The notes: generated by a model from the letters alone, not told the origin. 9,092 nt of DNA from an uncultured Coriobacteriales bacterium (GCA_902464015.1 CABQHM010000095.1:1-9092); one strand, 5' to 3'; counted from the first letter of the stretch, positions 1-6,264 are shown. Program-made: numbers and translations.

Positions 1-33
1 ATAATCGGACGGGTGCCTCCAAAAATGGTTGGC

Positions 34-57
34 GGGGCTTTTGTTACAGCCCCTTTT
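34..57 (+). terminator. Probable intrinsic terminator of a gene left of the window
   Basis: A 6-bp stem, GGGGCT (34-39) with AGCCCC (48-53), closes an 8-base loop and is followed at once by TTTT and then CGTTT. This is the layout of a rho-independent terminator on the plus strand. No plus-strand gene end is visible, so it would serve a gene ending before base 1. The stem is short, so the call is moderate. Confidence 0.45.
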
Positions 58-92
58 CGTTTGCAGGGCTTTTCCCGCGCCCCGCGAAGAAG

Positions 93-135
93 AAAGGCCG
101 CCGACAAGCCCGTGTGGGTCTGTCGGCGGCCTTTT
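93..135. terminator. Strong bidirectional intrinsic terminator
   Basis: A perfect 14-bp stem (93-106 with 121-134) is followed on the plus strand by a T-run (132-135). On the minus strand the stem is followed by TTTCTTCTTC. The loop (107-120) can pair further through CCC with GGG. The hairpin can stop transcripts from both sides. It is the first good terminator downstream of the minus-strand regulator ending at 493, which would give that mRNA a 3' tail of about 360 bases. Confidence 0.8.
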
Positions 136-492
136 CGCGTTCGGGCCCGCCCGGCTCGCATCCCCTATGTCGACTTGCCATGCAGGCAATGTCGCCGGCA
201 GCCTTCTTTTGCATGTCGCTGATCCGCATCGCGTGTTTTTGGCGGGTCGGGGGTTCTGAAGGGGGTCTCTGGTTCGATGCCGATGCCCTTGGCGTTCGAT
301 GCCTTAGCCCGGCTCCTTGTCTGGCCAAGGGCGCGGTGCCAGCTCACGAGGCTTTGCTGGCGGGCTTCTCGTCTGGCTATCCGATATCGCCGGGAAGTCG
401 TTTCGCATGTTTCCGAGGACGCCGAATATGTATTAAGGCATAGGGCCGCATGCAACAAGAAGCGAGTTCCCAGCCCTTCGCCGGTAGCCGCG
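136..492. other. Intergenic stretch without a supported gene
   Basis: About 357 bases lie between the terminator and the regulator stop codon. Short open frames exist on both strands, but none has a ribosome-binding site, a recognisable domain or a coding-like composition. I see no RNA gene and no clear promoter. The stretch is probably the 3' untranslated part of the regulator transcript, or remains of a lost gene. Confidence 0.5.
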
Positions 493-2283
493 CTATTCTC
501 CTCCGAGGCCGTCCTCCACGATGTCGAGGAGCTCTTGCTGGGAGTGGATGCCGAGCTTGGAGTAGATGGCTCTGCGGTGGGCGTTGGCGGTATTGCGGGA
601 GATGTAGAGCTCGGCGCAGATGAAGCCGACGTCGCGGCCGCGGGCGAGCAGGGTGAAGATCTCGGTCTCGCGCGGCGTGAGGCTGTGCTCGGCAGCGATT
701 TGGGCGCAACGGGTTTCGATTGACTCCGAACTCAGGCCAAAGAGCAAAGGCGAGAGCGAAAGCAGTTCACGCTCGGGGAAGACGATGAGATAGGCGCATG
801 CCAGCACTGCGACGCAAACGAGTACGGCGTTTGGTACAAGGCCGGGCTCTGTCACCTCTCCTGCTCCCATGACACCCAAGAGGTCGACGGCACCAAAGCC
901 GCAGAAGAGTCCCAGGTACTTACTTGCAAAGACGCATCCCAGCACAGCCGTCGGCGCAGCGCGGCGCATGTGGGCGTAACCCAGTGCAAGCAGCCACATA
1001 GTGGGTCCGGCCAGTGAATATCCCAGGTAGACGAGCGTGTACATCGTAAACTGCTGCGCCGTGGAGTCACCCGGGGCCGCCGCCCCCGTCGCCGCGACAC
1101 CGCATAGGCAAGAGAGCATCATGAGGCGGTAAAAGAGCTCGAGGCGGTATCCATGCTGACGCTCCATAATGGCGATGCAACCTGCAATCACGCCCACGGT
1201 GATAACCGTGACACAGGCGAAAATGGCCGGGAAAAGCCCGATGCTTAGTCGCCCCGGCAGCATCTTGATAAAGAAGCACCAGATAAACTCGATAACCAGC
1301 GAGAACGCAAACATGGTGAACGAGAGCGCCGCGAGTTTTCGAGTGAAGGTCTCGCCCTTTTGAGTTGCGTTCGCACGGGTACGGCATGCGACGGTAGCGA
1401 CGCTCGAAGATGCGGCGGTGCTAGGGCATCCAGCCGCGTCGCTTGCCTCGGGCTCCTTTGTCCCCAGGGGTTCCCCGCTTGTCGCACGGGTCAGGCAAAA
1501 GCAGCAGGCCGCCGCGAGCAGTGCGATGCAGATGGCCTGCGCGATGCAGGGAAGCATGGGGGCAAACAGGAACGGCAGCCATTGCAAGCATGCTGCGCCC
1601 GACACGATGAGCAGGGCCTCTCGTAGGTCGAGGCAGGCCAGAAGGTTGCCCCACGACAGCGTTCCCCATGCGATGAACCAGCCTACACCCGCGCCTGCCA
1701 GGCAGGAGAGGGTAATGGGCGCCGTGGGCCACAGACCTGCAAGCAAGGCGGCGCAGGCCGAGCAAACAGCACCGACAATACCCGAGAGCACACGCACCGT
1801 GCGGTGGTCCTGAAGGGCGCTCAGCTTCGTGCAAGGCCTCTTTAACGCATTGATTGCCGTGATGCCCACGAACAGCATCGCCGCCACGAGCGTTGCCGTG
1901 CGAAAGAGCGGGTCGTGTACGAGGCCGCCCGCATATTCAACTTGGTCGCGCAGCACGCCCTCGAAGCAGAAGAGCAGTTCCACCCATGCAAACATGCAGG
2001 CTAGGCCCAGCAGGGCCGACGCTTGTCCCCGTATGGCTGCAAGGGGAAGGAACGTGCTTTCGCGCGACAACCTGGGCTGGCGGCCACCCTTGTTTCGAGC
2101 GCGGGCCATTGTCGAGGCATCGGTATCCACGGTTTCGCCCTTTGATGGGTCTTCCAGGTGCATGCTCGATACCCGTCCAGTGTTGTCCGCTTGCATGCTT
2201 TGGCCGCCAACCCCGCCCTTCTCGCCCGAGTGGCCGGCCTTTGCCTCGGTAGGTTCTGGCGTGTTCTTGGCGATGTGCAGCAT
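493..2283 (-). CDS. Membrane-bound LuxR-family transcriptional regulator (12 TM helices plus C-terminal HTH)
   Basis: About 596 residues. A hydrophilic N-terminal stretch of about 90 residues precedes roughly twelve hydrophobic segments (about residues 91-502), split 6+6 by a polar loop (about 269-309), as in major-facilitator proteins. The last 65 residues are a LuxR/GerE helix-turn-helix: SLTPRETEIFTLLARG, then ISRNTANAHRRAIYSKLGI at about 561-579 as the recognition region. Membrane-embedded LuxR proteins of this kind are numerous in Eggerthellaceae and often sit beside reductase genes. The protein is presumed to sense a ligand in the membrane domain and bind DNA at the inner face. It is divergent from reductase 1, its likely target (inference). 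Start choice: ATG at 2283 has GGGAAGGG just upstream, and codon bias improves from there. Alternatives are ATG 2433, ATG 2394, GTG 2130 (AAAGGG, 7-base spacing) and ATG 2109. The frame is open to 2436. No autoinducer domain is seen. Confidence 0.85.
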   Translation of the reverse strand: MLHIAKNTPEPTEAKAGHSGEKGGVGGQSMQADNTGRVSSMHLEDPSKGETVDTDASTMARARNKGGRQPRLSRESTFLPLAAIRGQASALLGLACMFAWVELLFCFEGVLRDQVEYAGGLVHDPLFRTATLVAAMLFVGITAINALKRPCTKLSALQDHRTVRVLSGIVGAVCSACAALLAGLWPTAPITLSCLAGAGVGWFIAWGTLSWGNLLACLDLREALLIVSGAACLQWLPFLFAPMLPCIAQAICIALLAAACCFCLTRATSGEPLGTKEPEASDAAGCPSTAASSSVATVACRTRANATQKGETFTRKLAALSFTMFAFSLVIEFIWCFFIKMLPGRLSIGLFPAIFACVTVITVGVIAGCIAIMERQHGYRLELFYRLMMLSCLCGVAATGAAAPGDSTAQQFTMYTLVYLGYSLAGPTMWLLALGYAHMRRAAPTAVLGCVFASKYLGLFCGFGAVDLLGVMGAGEVTEPGLVPNAVLVCVAVLACAYLIVFPERELLSLSPLLFGLSSESIETRCAQIAAEHSLTPRETEIFTLLARGRDVGFICAELYISRNTANAHRRAIYSKLGIHSQQELLDIVEDGLGGE

Positions 2284-2462
2284 TACCCTTCCCATCGTGA
2301 TATGGCGCGTTCTTGTTCGCATTGGATTGCGCTGCCTTTGCTTGCACGCCTTGCTGCCCACCCTGTTGCAATGCCAAAGTGTCGCCGCGCACATTCGCTC
2401 ACCCGCCTTCCATAGTAGGGCTCTGAACCTCATCAATCGATACCAAATAACTGCTACTCCGA

Positions 2463-2498
2463 CTTATATCTCTTGAAATGCCTGGTAGATGCCATCTA
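2463..2498 (-). promoter_or_regulatory. Possible promoter of the LuxR regulator
   Basis: Read on the minus strand, TATAAG (2463-2468) makes a fair -10 box. The -35 position 17 bases upstream has no consensus and is instead covered by the dyad TAGATG-C-CATCTA (2486-2498). A weak -35 overlapped by a dyad is typical of an activator-dependent promoter. Initiation near 2456 would give a leader of about 170 bases to ATG 2283. This is proposed from sequence only. Confidence 0.3.
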
Positions 2499-2500
2499 AC
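2473..2500 (+). promoter_or_regulatory. Possible promoter of FAD reductase 1
   Basis: TTGAAA (2473-2478, five of six to the -35 consensus) is followed after 16 bases by TCTAAC (2495-2500, four of six to the -10 consensus). The dyad TAGATG-C-CATCTA (2486-2498) lies across the spacer and -10 box, so a bound protein would control access. Initiation near 2507 would give a leader of about 140 bases before ATG 2647. Confidence 0.35.
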
Positions 2501-2503
2501 CAT

Positions 2504-2542
2504 CAGGTGGTTATATGTCGTGTGACTCAAGTTCACCACCTG
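2504..2542. promoter_or_regulatory. Spaced 8-bp inverted repeat in the divergent control region
   Basis: CAGGTGGT (2504-2511) and ACCACCTG (2535-2542) are perfect inverted copies separated by 23 bases. Their centres are 31 bp apart, close to three helical turns, which suits a dimeric or looping regulator. The repeat lies at the start of the predicted reductase 1 transcript, so it could instead fold as a leader hairpin. The neighbouring LuxR protein is the obvious candidate binder (inference). Confidence 0.4.
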
Positions 2543-2646
2543 GGCGCAATGGCGTGTTCCACAAACCAAGTCTACTGTTCATCTCGTCAAGCGGGGAGCG
2601 TGTGCTCGCCACATCAGACATCCCAGACACGAGAAAGGGATTTGAC

Positions 2647-4689
2647 ATGAACAAGGAACAGGTTGTCAGCGAGCTTTCCAAGGTGCGCGGCGCTATCCCG
2701 CTGCCTTCGGCCATGACGCGCCGCGGCTTTGTCGCCGGCGCCGGCGCCGCCGTTGCGGCTGCCGCCGTGGCTGGCACGGCACTCGCCGACCAGGCCCCTG
2801 CAGGCGCCCCCGAGGCGGGCGCAGCCGAGGTCGCCCCTACGTCTGCCGGCATGCAGTTCACCGGCAACGAGGGCAAGACGATGGGCGAGGTGCTCGGCGC
2901 CGGCTGGCTCGGCGAGGAGCCCGAAATCGCCGACATCGCCCAGACGCTCACGACCCATATCGTCGTGTGTGGTGCCGGTCATGCTGGCACGGCCGTTGCT
3001 CGCCATGCTGCCGAGCTCGGTAGCGACGTCATCGTCGTTGACCCGCAGTCCGAGGAGAACTTCATGGTCCTCGGCAATGATGTGGGTCACCTCAACTCCT
3101 CCTGGCAGATGGACGTGAACGGCGTGCCTCGCTATGACGAGACCGAGTTCATGAACGAGTACCAGATTTACGGTGCCGGCCGCGCCAATCCGAAGTTCGT
3201 GCGCGATTTCGCCTATCGTTCCGGCGAGGCTTTCGACTGGTTCATCGACGGCTTCACCGATGAGGAGAAGGCCGACATCGTCTGCCTCAACTGGCCCGTC
3301 GTGGACGGCTACAACTACAGGAAGGGTATCTTCACCTCCTACGTGGGCACCCCCAACTTCGGCGGCTCCGTGGGCCTGCAGGAGGCCGTGCTGCGCAGCC
3401 AGCAGAAGGCCAAGGATGCCGGCGCTCAGTTCCTGTATGAGACCAAGGCCGTGCGTCTCGTGCACAACGATGACAACACCGAGGTCACGGGCGTCATTTG
3501 CGAGGCTGCCGACGGCACCTACATCGAGATCGACGCCGACGCCGTCGTTCTTGCTTGCGGCGACATCGGCGCGAACACCCAGATGTACAACGCCATCTGC
3601 GCCGAGAACTACGCCCTGGGCGAGTACAAGGACTGCTCGGCGATGTCTGGCCGCGACGGCAGCGGCATCGCGATGGCCATGCGCATCGGTGCCAAGGTCG
3701 AGATCGGCACCGGCGGCGACATGGGTAGCCATGCAGCCTTCCCGATGAGCCCGATGGAGGGCGCTGAGACCATCTGGCTCAACAAGTACGGTAAGCGTTT
3801 CTGCAACGAGACCTACGGCGGACCGCTGCTCTCCGGTTGCGCCGTTGCCCGCCAGCCTGGCAACATCATCTACAGCGTGTGGGATTCCGATTGGAAGACC
3901 GTGCTGCTCAACCAGATCGCCGGCCACCTCGCGCTCAAGAACTGGGACGAGGCTTCCGTCGACAAGATCGGCGAGTACATGGAGGCCGCGCAGGGCACCG
4001 GTGCCGATGGTGACGACACGAGCGGAAAGTACCTCTACTGCGCCGACACCCTCGAGGAGCTGTTCTCCTACATGGGCATGGAGGAGGGCGTCGCCAAGAA
4101 CGCCATCGCCGAGATCGAGGCTTGGAACGCCGCGCATGACGCGGGCGTTGACGAGGAGTTTGGCCGCGACCCCGAAATGCTGTGGCCCATCGCCACGCCC
4201 CCGTTCTACGGCTTCGTGGGCTCCAAGCGCGTGGGCGGCGGTTCGCTCGTTGCCACGTCCGGCCTGCTCTGCACGGGTGACCAGCAGGTTCAGGGCCAGG
4301 GCTTCGAGCCCATCAAGGGTCTCTATGCCTGCGGCAACACCTGCGGCGGCCGTTTCCCCATGGGTTACAACGGCATTATGAATGGCGTCTCCATCGGCAT
4401 GTGCCTCACGCTGGGCTACACGCTGGGCGAGTTCCTGGCCACGGGCGACCTTGACGAGGCTACCACGCTGGGTCTGAACAACGCCGAGCCCAAGCAGTCT
4501 GACAAGGGCATGGGTCCCGCCCCGATGCCCGGCGGTCCTGCCGGCGACAAGGGCGCTGCTCCCGCTGGCGACGGTGCTGCTCCCGCTGACGAGGCTCCCG
4601 CTGACGAGGCTCCCGCTGACGAGGCTCCTGCTGGCGAGGCTCCTGCTGGCGAGGGCGCTGCTCCCGCTGAGGCTGCGCCCGAGAAGTAA
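2647..4689 (+). CDS. Tat-exported FAD-dependent oxidoreductase (fumarate reductase flavoprotein superfamily), reductase 1
   Basis: 680 residues. The start at ATG 2647 has AAAGGGA six bases upstream; the in-frame ATG at 2515 has no such site. A twin-arginine signal, TRRGFVAGAGAAVAAAA (about 24-40), ends near ALA-D47, so the enzyme should be folded with FAD and exported. The FAD_binding_2 fold shows GAGHAG (109-114) with the strand-ending acid at 132, YGKRFCNE (381-388) and the C-terminal FAD motif GLYACGNTCGG (558-568). The fumarate-site motifs HTxGG and NRLGGN are replaced by KRVGGG and GYNG, with Tyr574 where Arg is usual. There are 13 cysteines, including C562-x3-C566. No FMN-binding or haem domain is present, so a separate electron donor is required. 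Residues about 611-680 form an Ala/Pro/Glu-rich tail. It is divergent from the LuxR gene and followed by its own terminator. The substrate is unknown; fumarate is unlikely. Confidence 0.92.
   Translation: MNKEQVVSELSKVRGAIPLPSAMTRRGFVAGAGAAVAAAAVAGTALADQAPAGAPEAGAAEVAPTSAGMQFTGNEGKTMGEVLGAGWLGEEPEIADIAQTLTTHIVVCGAGHAGTAVARHAAELGSDVIVVDPQSEENFMVLGNDVGHLNSSWQMDVNGVPRYDETEFMNEYQIYGAGRANPKFVRDFAYRSGEAFDWFIDGFTDEEKADIVCLNWPVVDGYNYRKGIFTSYVGTPNFGGSVGLQEAVLRSQQKAKDAGAQFLYETKAVRLVHNDDNTEVTGVICEAADGTYIEIDADAVVLACGDIGANTQMYNAICAENYALGEYKDCSAMSGRDGSGIAMAMRIGAKVEIGTGGDMGSHAAFPMSPMEGAETIWLNKYGKRFCNETYGGPLLSGCAVARQPGNIIYSVWDSDWKTVLLNQIAGHLALKNWDEASVDKIGEYMEAAQGTGADGDDTSGKYLYCADTLEELFSYMGMEEGVAKNAIAEIEAWNAAHDAGVDEEFGRDPEMLWPIATPPFYGFVGSKRVGGGSLVATSGLLCTGDQQVQGQGFEPIKGLYACGNTCGGRFPMGYNGIMNGVSIGMCLTLGYTLGEFLATGDLDEATTLGLNNAEPKQSDKGMGPAPMPGGPAGDKGAAPAGDGAAPADEAPADEAPADEAPAGEAPAGEGAAPAEAAPEK
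4579..4653 (+). repeat. Five 15-bp tandem repeats in the reductase 1 tail
   Basis: Three identical units GCTCCCGCTGACGAG (4579-4623) are followed by two units GCTCCTGCTGGCGAG (4624-4653). They encode APADE three times and APAGE twice (residues 645-669). The repeats are in frame, so slippage would change tail length by five residues without breaking the gene. Similar Ala/Pro-rich tails in exported proteins can act as wall-spanning or flexible spacers. Confidence 0.9.
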
Positions 4690-4759
4690 GGCCTGCTAGC
4701 TGCGCGTTGGGTGCGGCAAGGGCGCCTTGCTAATTGCTCGCTGCGCGCACGTTCGCCTC

Positions 4760-4796
4760 AAGGCCCGGTCGTCCGATAGGGACGGCCGGGCCTTTT
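4760..4796 (+). terminator. Intrinsic terminator after FAD reductase 1
   Basis: A stem of about 15 bp (4760-4774 with 4780-4794, one G-U pair) closes a 5-base loop and runs into TTTT (4793-4796). It lies 70 bases after the reductase stop codon and separates that gene from the Nudix gene, which therefore needs its own promoter. Confidence 0.85.
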
Positions 4797-4850
4797 GCTG
4801 TCCCGTGCACGGACCCCGCGATTCTCCTTGGGGATTTTCCAAGCAAGGCC

Positions 4851-4877
4851 TTGCGACCTCGTGGTCCCGGCGATAAT
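4851..4877 (+). promoter_or_regulatory. Possible promoter of the Nudix gene
   Basis: TTGCGA (4851-4856) and GATAAT (4872-4877) resemble -35 and -10 boxes, although the 15-base spacer is short. Initiation would fall near 4884, which leaves a 40-base leader to the GTG at 4925 and would exclude the ATG at 4883 as a start. Confidence 0.35.
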
Positions 4878-4924
4878 GGCCTATGCGCGTATACGGCACG
4901 GTTTTGCTTCGAGGGGGACGGCAC

Positions 4925-5338
4925 GTGAAGTCGATCAAGGTTGCGGCGGCGGTCATTTGCGACGGCGACAGGATTCTGAGCTGCCAGCGTTCTTACGGCG
5001 AGTTCAAAGACGGCTGGGAGTTTCCCGGCGGCAAACTTGAGCCTGGCGAGACCGCTGAGCAAGCAGTCGTACGCGAGCTGCACGAGGAGCTCGACGTCAC
5101 CATCGGCAGCCTTGAGCATCTCTGCACCGTGGAGTACGACTACGATACCTTCCATCTCTCCATGGAGTGCTTTGCCTGCAAGATTGTGGCGGGTACCATT
5201 GAGGAGCGCGTCCACGAGAACATGGCCTGGCTCGACGTTGCCCACTTGTGGGACGTCGACTGGCTCCCCGCCGACGTCGAGGTCGTCAGGCAGCTCGAGG
5301 AAGCGCCTCGCGGGCTAGGGGAGAGCGAGAGCCTTTAA
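4925..5338 (+). CDS. Nudix hydrolase, MutT-like (deoxy)nucleoside triphosphate pyrophosphohydrolase
   Basis: 137 residues from GTG 4925, which has GAGGGGG about eight bases upstream. An in-frame ATG at 4883 lacks a ribosome-binding site. The Nudix box GX5EX7REUXEEXGU is present as G36, E42, R50, E51, L52, E54, E55 and V58, with Asp57 in place of the usual Gly. GWEFPGGKLEPGE (30-42) and the C-terminal WLPAD are typical of small MutT-like enzymes that hydrolyse oxidised or non-canonical (d)NTPs to the monophosphate and pyrophosphate, cleaning the nucleotide pool in the cytoplasm. Glutamates 51, 54 and 55 should bind the metal. The length is normal for the family. It is a single-gene unit between a terminator and a non-coding region, with no functional link to the reductases. 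The exact substrate cannot be read from sequence. Confidence 0.92.
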   Translation: MKSIKVAAAVICDGDRILSCQRSYGEFKDGWEFPGGKLEPGETAEQAVVRELHEELDVTIGSLEHLCTVEYDYDTFHLSMECFACKIVAGTIEERVHENMAWLDVAHLWDVDWLPADVEVVRQLEEAPRGLGESESL

Positions 5339-5394
5339 GGATTGTGCGCAAGTTAAGAAGAGTTAACTGGTTATGACTTTATAGTTTACTTGGG

Positions 5395-5423
5395 TTGACA
5401 CTGTTAAAGAAAGTTATTATCTT
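5395..5423 (+). promoter_or_regulatory. Strong promoter with a dyad over the -10 box
   Basis: TTGACA (5395-5400) is a perfect -35 box, followed after 17 bases by TATCTT (5418-5423, four of six). The -10 hexamer is flanked exactly by AGTTAT (5412-5417) and ATAACT (5424-5429), an inverted repeat that would let a repressor cover it. Upstream is an AT-rich tract with two direct AGTTAA copies ten bases apart (5351 and 5361). No protein gene follows. Confidence 0.65.
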
Positions 5424-5429
5424 ATAACT

Positions 5430-5636
5430 AGTCGCAAGGAACGAGCGCTTTAAAGAGAAACACCCGGCAGCCTCGCAACCAGCGCTTCGAACGCCTCCCT
5501 CTCCTTGGGCCCGGGTTTCCCGCCCGGGCCCGTCCCAAGGGAAAGGCGACCCAACCAAGCCTCCCTCTCCTTTGAGGCCCCGGACTCCCAGCCGGGGCCT
5601 CGTCCCGTTTGGTAGGGGGTGCGCCGCGTGGGCGCA
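5430..5636 (+). ncRNA. Candidate structured C-rich small RNA with a duplicated hairpin module
   Basis: The transcript from the promoter at 5395 has no usable start codon for over 200 bases but folds well. Module 1 is GCCTCCCTCTCCTT (5493-5506), a 9-bp stem (5507-5515 with 5523-5531) and GTCCC (5532-5536). Module 2 has the identical 14 bases at 5559-5572, a 10-bp perfect stem (5574-5583 with 5592-5601) and GTCCC (5602-5606). The two stems differ in sequence but both pair fully, and both loops contain TCCC. A third small hairpin is TGCGCC-GCGTG-GGCGCA (5620-5636). CCUCC in single-stranded linkers could pair with ribosome-binding sites, as proposed for C-rich bacterial sRNAs. It matches no riboswitch, tRNA, SRP, RNase P or tmRNA pattern I know. 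The 3' end is uncertain, as there is no U-run. Confidence 0.42.
5493..5606 (+). repeat. Two-copy tandem module (linker plus hairpin)
   Basis: The 14-base sequence GCCTCCCTCTCCTT occurs at 5493 and 5559, 66 bases apart, and the GTCCC trailing each hairpin lies 70 bases apart. Linkers and trailers are conserved while stem sequences have diverged with pairing kept, so the unit looks duplicated and then maintained as a structure. Confidence 0.75.
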
Positions 5637-5694
5637 GCTGCCTATGCGCCGCAATCACAAGCGCTTAATCTCGCCTGCATATGGGGCTAGGTCA

Positions 5695-5772
5695 GTGACA
5701 TTAAGATAGCTTGTCTTCTATAGAAGACAAAATTTGGGTGAATCTGCCGACTATAGAAGACAGAATTGTGGG
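5695..5772 (+). promoter_or_regulatory. 20-bp perfect palindrome with a second partial copy; possible operator-promoter
   Basis: TTGTCTTCTATAGAAGACAA (5711-5730) is a perfect 20-bp palindrome. Its right half recurs as CTATAGAAGACA at 5751-5762, 33 bases from the first copy at 5718, and the match continues (AATT then GGG). On the plus strand GTGACA (5695-5700) and TATAGA (5719-5724) form a possible promoter with an 18-base spacer, so the palindrome would cover the -10 box. No gene follows on either side. The binding protein is unknown. Confidence 0.5.
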
Positions 5773-5880
5773 CGGGGGAAAGACTGCTGACGTGAAACGG
5801 AGGCGCCACTCTGAAGTGCGTTTGCCTGCCATTGGGCGGGGACTCCCGGGGTGTGGTTTGGGGTTGCGTGCTGTTTTGGC

Positions 5881-6112
5881 GAGATGTTTCCGCGAAATCG
5901 GGGTTCTCCAGCCGCTTGCATGGCGAAATGGGCCGTGCCAAGGGACAAGATCCGGCCCACTGAGGGGAGGCGGGCTAGGGGAGGTAGTTTGCTGTTCGCA
6001 AACTACCTGGTAGACTGGGTGTCAATCTTAAGTTCCGAAATAGCCGTGTCGCAGCTACCATTTCCTCCAGTGCGCCTGCGGCTGGAGAACCCCCAAAATG
6101 CGGAAGCATCTC
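5881..6112. repeat. 232-bp imperfect inverted repeat with perfect 16-bp arms and central hairpin
   Basis: GGGGTTCTCCAGCCGC (5900-5915) is perfectly inverted at 6078-6093. Similarity extends outward (GAGATG-T/C-TTCCGC at 5881-5893, inverted at 6100-6112) and inward (TGG then GAAATGG at the inner ends). At the shared centre lies an 11-bp hairpin, AGGTAGTTTGC (5982-5992) with GCAAACTACCT (5998-6008). The middle of the arms has diverged, though the two sides keep equal length. There is no transposase and no clear target duplication. It could be a MITE-like element, an old inverted duplication or a long hairpin RNA. Confidence 0.65.
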
Positions 6113-6138
6113 CCAGATTCTCTTCCGCGCAGCGGGAC

Positions 6139-6264
6139 GTGCCAAGCCTGCGTTCGGAAAAGGCTGTTGAGTGGTTGCGCGCGCCAGGCTTGTGCTCACA
6201 AACGAGCGCCGTGTGGTCGGATGCACCAGGTTTGTGTTCGGAAGAGGCTGTCGCGTGCCTCGTG
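6139..6264. repeat. Three degenerate 42-bp tandem repeats
   Basis: Copies occupy 6139-6180, 6181-6222 and 6223-6264 with no spacer. Each opens with G-x-x-CCA-(A/G)-G and has a core like GTGTTCGGAAGAGGCTGT. Copies 1 and 3 agree at about 27 of 42 positions by hand count. The length is a multiple of three, so open frames on both strands show 14-residue periodicity, but none has a start signal or known domain. Best read as a decayed minisatellite. Confidence 0.7.

Noticed and set aside
165..458. 97-codon minus-strand open frame downstream of the regulator
   Set aside because: No translation signal, no domain, and Arg/His-rich composition typical of random high-GC frames.
2515..2646. ATG at 2515 as the reductase 1 start
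   Set aside because: It would place 44 extra residues before the Tat signal and has no ribosome-binding site; ATG 2647 has both in order.
2614..4137. 507-codon open frame on the minus strand opposite reductase 1
   Set aside because: It is the mirror of a high-GC coding sequence: no ribosome-binding site, no domain, and composition dominated by complements of the true codons.
4883..4924. ATG at 4883 as the Nudix start
   Set aside because: No ribosome-binding site, and the extra residues do not match the family, whereas GTG 4925 has a strong site and starts where Nudix homology begins.
5480..5500. tRNA T-arm-like TTCGAAC near 5486
   Set aside because: No cloverleaf can be built around it and no acceptor stem is present.
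5428..5658. Minus-strand open frame across the candidate RNA
   Set aside because: Arg/Gly/Pro-rich translation of GC hairpins with no domain. AAGGAGAGGGAGG on this strand looks like a ribosome-binding site but is the complement of the repeated linker and has no start codon behind it.
6139..6264. CRISPR array
   Set aside because: The 42-bp units abut with no spacers and are too divergent; no cas genes nearby.
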